Shown piece after piece: positions 61,801-64,000 of a DNA stretch of 64,000 nt. Position numbers and translations under genes: made by a program. The stretch is from Margaritispora aquatica (taxonomy: Eukaryota > Ascomycota > Leotiomycetes > Helotiales > Discinellaceae), in the NCBI GenBank assembly GCA_007644065.1, contig VJWN01000005.1, forward strand, positions 1,178,001 through 1,242,000, given 5' to 3'. Below the pieces are notes generated by a model. The model had not been told where the DNA came from, did not search any database, and saw nothing but the letters and a program-made list of their open reading frames with translations. Each line of letters opens with the position of its first letter. The stretch's first letter is position 1.

Positions 61801-62869
61801 ATATGGGTATGGACCCTCGAATCTGAGCGTACGAAAAGCATATACCGGAAGGTCGTTCTGAAGTGGCTGGGTCGTCCTGTCCTACAACAGACGGACTCCA
61901 ATACACTGTCTCTGATTCAACAAAGTTAGCGACATTGCCATCGTCATCAATTCCTCGACTGTTGAATCTTGTCCCCGCTCTGCGGCATGACAATCTCGAT
62001 ATAAGAGTCAAAGAAGACGGAAGTCCAGTCCGAGTGGTCCGCAGGGGAGCGGAGGATTGAGGTATCGTAATGGTGAGAACAAACCCGCGAATAGCAGATG
62101 TCAAAAATCCAGACGTATCTAAGGCTTCACGTTCATGTGCTACTAATCGAGAACGAAATTTGAGTAGAGGCCCTATCATATACGAATTCCATAAAAAAGA
62201 TTCGTCGAAGTTCTCGATATCAAAGGTTGAAGCTTCAGTAGTCCTGTGCGCTATTAGTAAAGCATTAGCAGATCTTGTAGTTAATACATACCGATCCTGT
62301 AACCTATTGGTGAGATCAAAGTTTGTGCTATAGTAGAAGCTGCCATTACTGAGTAGCTTCTGTAGTTCCAAGCATGGGTGCTCGAGTAGTGGATCTCTCC
62401 TAGACAAGTTTTGACCATAATCTTGTCCTTCCGCGTCATATAAATCTGCATTATCAGAGAAGGTATTGTCATAGTCGCTACTATTCAAGCAATGAAACTC
62501 AACGCCATGTATCTTCTCAACTGTCTCACCAGGCCTGACAGAGGCAACTTTTGTGGTTCCGGTTACGACACAAATAAAGACATCATTATTGATTGTGATT
62601 AATCCTAATGTCCCATGGACTGGCAGAGGACTCAATGTTCGATAATCGCTGAGGTCCAAGGAAGAGACTTTGGCAAACTCAACCAGGCACCGGGGAGTAG
62701 CAGAGCCATCTGCGGACGTCCTTGTTTGCACATTTTGGACCGAAGAGAGAGATCCATTGGCGATAGATTCGTTTGTGGAAGGGCTATGTCGGAATATAAG
62801 GGCATGCGAAGGTGTCACGAGAGCCAACGACCGATTGGGGTAGTCGCGCAGCTGTACGCGGATAGACAT
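58843..62869 (-). CDS. synaptojanin-like phosphoinositide phosphatase (Sac1 + 5-phosphatase), six exons, 1253 aa
   Basis: Bifunctional enzyme of the yeast Inp51-53/synaptojanin family, removing phosphates from PI(4,5)P2 and other phosphoinositides in endocytosis and Golgi/endosome traffic. Exons: 62869..62292, 62243..60912, 60859..60321, 60274..60165, 60101..60004, 59947..58843; all junctions keep frame. The Sac1 domain spans about 1-560 with the catalytic Cys496-Arg502 motif CLDCLDRT. The 5-phosphatase starts at IWCGTFNLNGR (about 637), with the metal-binding motif WMGDFNYRIGL (about 821-831), PAWTDRIL (892-899) and SDHRPVF. Both catalytic sites look intact. The tail (about 960-1253) is Ser/Pro-rich with a PPPPPKPRRPG stretch, a candidate SH3-binding site. 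The introns at 62291..62244 (48 bp) and 60164..60102 (63 bp) are in frame without stops, so unspliced reading would wrongly add 16 and 21 residues. The start fits the family's usual MSIRxxxRDYPxRS. Confidence 0.95.
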
Positions 62870-63440
62870 TGCTGGGCCCGGATTGACAATAGATCTGTCT
62901 CTGCTTGAAGATACTGTCGCATTTTGCGACTATGTGGTTGAGTAGCTCTTCAAAGCAAGTTGGCACAATCATGACGATACAGGCAAGCACCCCTCATTCT
63001 GCCACTGTACACCGCTTCACTAATTCGGGAACCAGCCGTGTTTAGGAAACATGCTGAAGGGCAATTGAACAAAGAAGTTATTCCTCAAGATCTAAATACC
63101 CTCCTTGAATACGTCTAGGCTGAAATTCATAACTGCACAAGGAATTAAATAGTAGAACTAAGGTGATTTCTCGAATCTACCTTAGAGCATGATCTTAAAC
63201 TTTATTCTCTGATATGCTTTCACAAGTGTGTGTACGCCTGTGCAGAAGGAATTGAATTCAAAATGCTTACCTACTACTATCCTGAGGCACAAAATTCATC
63301 AGGCTGGATTCCAAGTGAATGAGGACATGCTCTGGCGATCATGTTCACCTGAAATATCATACAATATCGTCTCATGCTATATATATTTATCTACTTTAGG
63401 CAATAGGGAAGAATTCGGAATTTAGTATAGGTACGTATGT
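62870..63440. other. upstream region of the synaptojanin-like gene
   Basis: Presumed promoter and 5' leader. No convincing open frame or repeat is seen. Confidence 0.4.
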
Positions 63441-64000
63441 ATGGTCAACATCATGTACCCTCGAGCTGGCGGAGTCTTTTCCAGCTTTTGAAAATGATAG
63501 CCTGAGACTCCCCAATTCGTCAACGAGGTATCGTGACAATAGCATGATTAGTGGTCTGAATATGGAACGAGTCAGAGCAAGGGATGAGTTAGAGGCCATA
63601 GCATCCAGTGAAGAGGCTGTACCACGAGTCTTGGAGGAAGTAGTTCGAGCATGAAAAAGAAATGATCTGACGCTTCTCAGAACATTGAACCACGACCACG
63701 TCAGCTCTTCAAGAGCTGACTGCATGAAGAATGTGGAAATGTGTTGTGAAGAAAGGTTGCTACACACAACATTGTCATCCAAAAGTCGAATAGCTAATAG
63801 ATTGCTGTGATCCATGTGGTACTGAAGTGAGTGAAACAAATAGCCTTCGAATTGATCCAGATCTGATGATGAGAGTTTTCATGTACCGTTTCCTCAATTA
63901 GGAAGCTCGTCTCGAGTTCGTCAAAACCTCATGCACGGTCTCGGAAGTATCGTTAAAAGAAGTACGGTAGCCAACGGCTATGTTTCTCTGGTTGGTGGTC
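63441..64000 (+). pseudogene. possible broken coding stretch running off the right edge
   Basis: One + strand frame reads LELAESFPAFENDSLRLPNS, then NMERVRARDELEAIASSEEA and VPRVLEEVVRA to a stop near 63652. The same frame continues after the stop as LTLLRTLNHDHVSSSRADCM and KNVEMCCEERLLHTTLSSKS to a second stop. Near the edge FPQLGSSSRVRQNLMHGLGS is open to base 64000. No start codon or splice sites were settled. The longer - strand frame here (63396-63839) is Ser-rich and looks like the shadow. It could be the 5' part of a real gene with introns. Confidence 0.25.

Noticed and set aside
1..64000. Search for biosynthetic cluster, CRISPR array or prophage
   Set aside because: No polyketide or peptide synthase, terpene cyclase, repeat-spacer array or phage gene is present. 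The ABC transporter has no cluster partners, and the organism is eukaryotic.

Overview
The window looks like nuclear DNA of a filamentous ascomycete (Pezizomycotina). The evidence is protein-coding genes interrupted by mostly 46-63 bp GT..AG introns with CTAAC/CTAAT-like branch points, intergenic regions of 1-4 kb, and fungal families: a fused Leashin/involucrin-repeat giant protein, a flavin-carrier/TRP-like membrane protein, a Mep-type ammonium transporter and a synaptojanin-type phosphatase. A Leotiomycetes-like source is a guess from overall flavour only.

Layout, left to right: (1) the 3' end of an unrecognised + strand gene (1-111), facing a myo-inositol oxygenase gene (421-1403, -). (2) A conserved fungal protein of unknown function (3329-4948, +) and a small single-membrane-segment protein (7118-7774, +), separated by low-complexity intergenic DNA. 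(3) A decayed - strand gene (about 8835-10720) with frameshifts and a 144-bp internal tandem duplication, then an intact three-exon hypothetical gene (11545-12607, +). (4) A relic-rich gap (12.6-15.0 kb), then an Flc/TRP-like membrane protein gene (15027-17311, -). (5) A twelve-exon full-length ABC-B (MDR-type) transporter gene (20499-25447, +). (6) A 20.5-kb gene (26696-47206, +) for a protein of about 6,820 residues with lysine-rich KKSKKDKKK-type blocks in acidic spacers; I assign it to the Leashin (Lah)/'involucrin repeat protein' family, known as a Woronin-body/septal-pore tether. (7) An ammonium transporter gene (51196-53039, +) with several AreA/NIT2-type GATA sites in its promoter. (8) An unrecognised conserved-looking protein (56125-57744, -) and a synaptojanin-like Sac1 + inositol 5-phosphatase gene (58843-62869, -). 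The right edge holds a possible broken + strand coding stretch.

The genes do not form one pathway or a biosynthetic cluster. MIOX (inositol catabolism) and the synaptojanin-like enzyme (inositol phospholipid turnover) both touch inositol chemistry but lie 57 kb apart, so I draw no functional link. The most unusual object is the giant gene, which alone fills a third of the window. All exon boundaries were read by eye from splice signals and reading-frame continuity; none is confirmed by transcript data.
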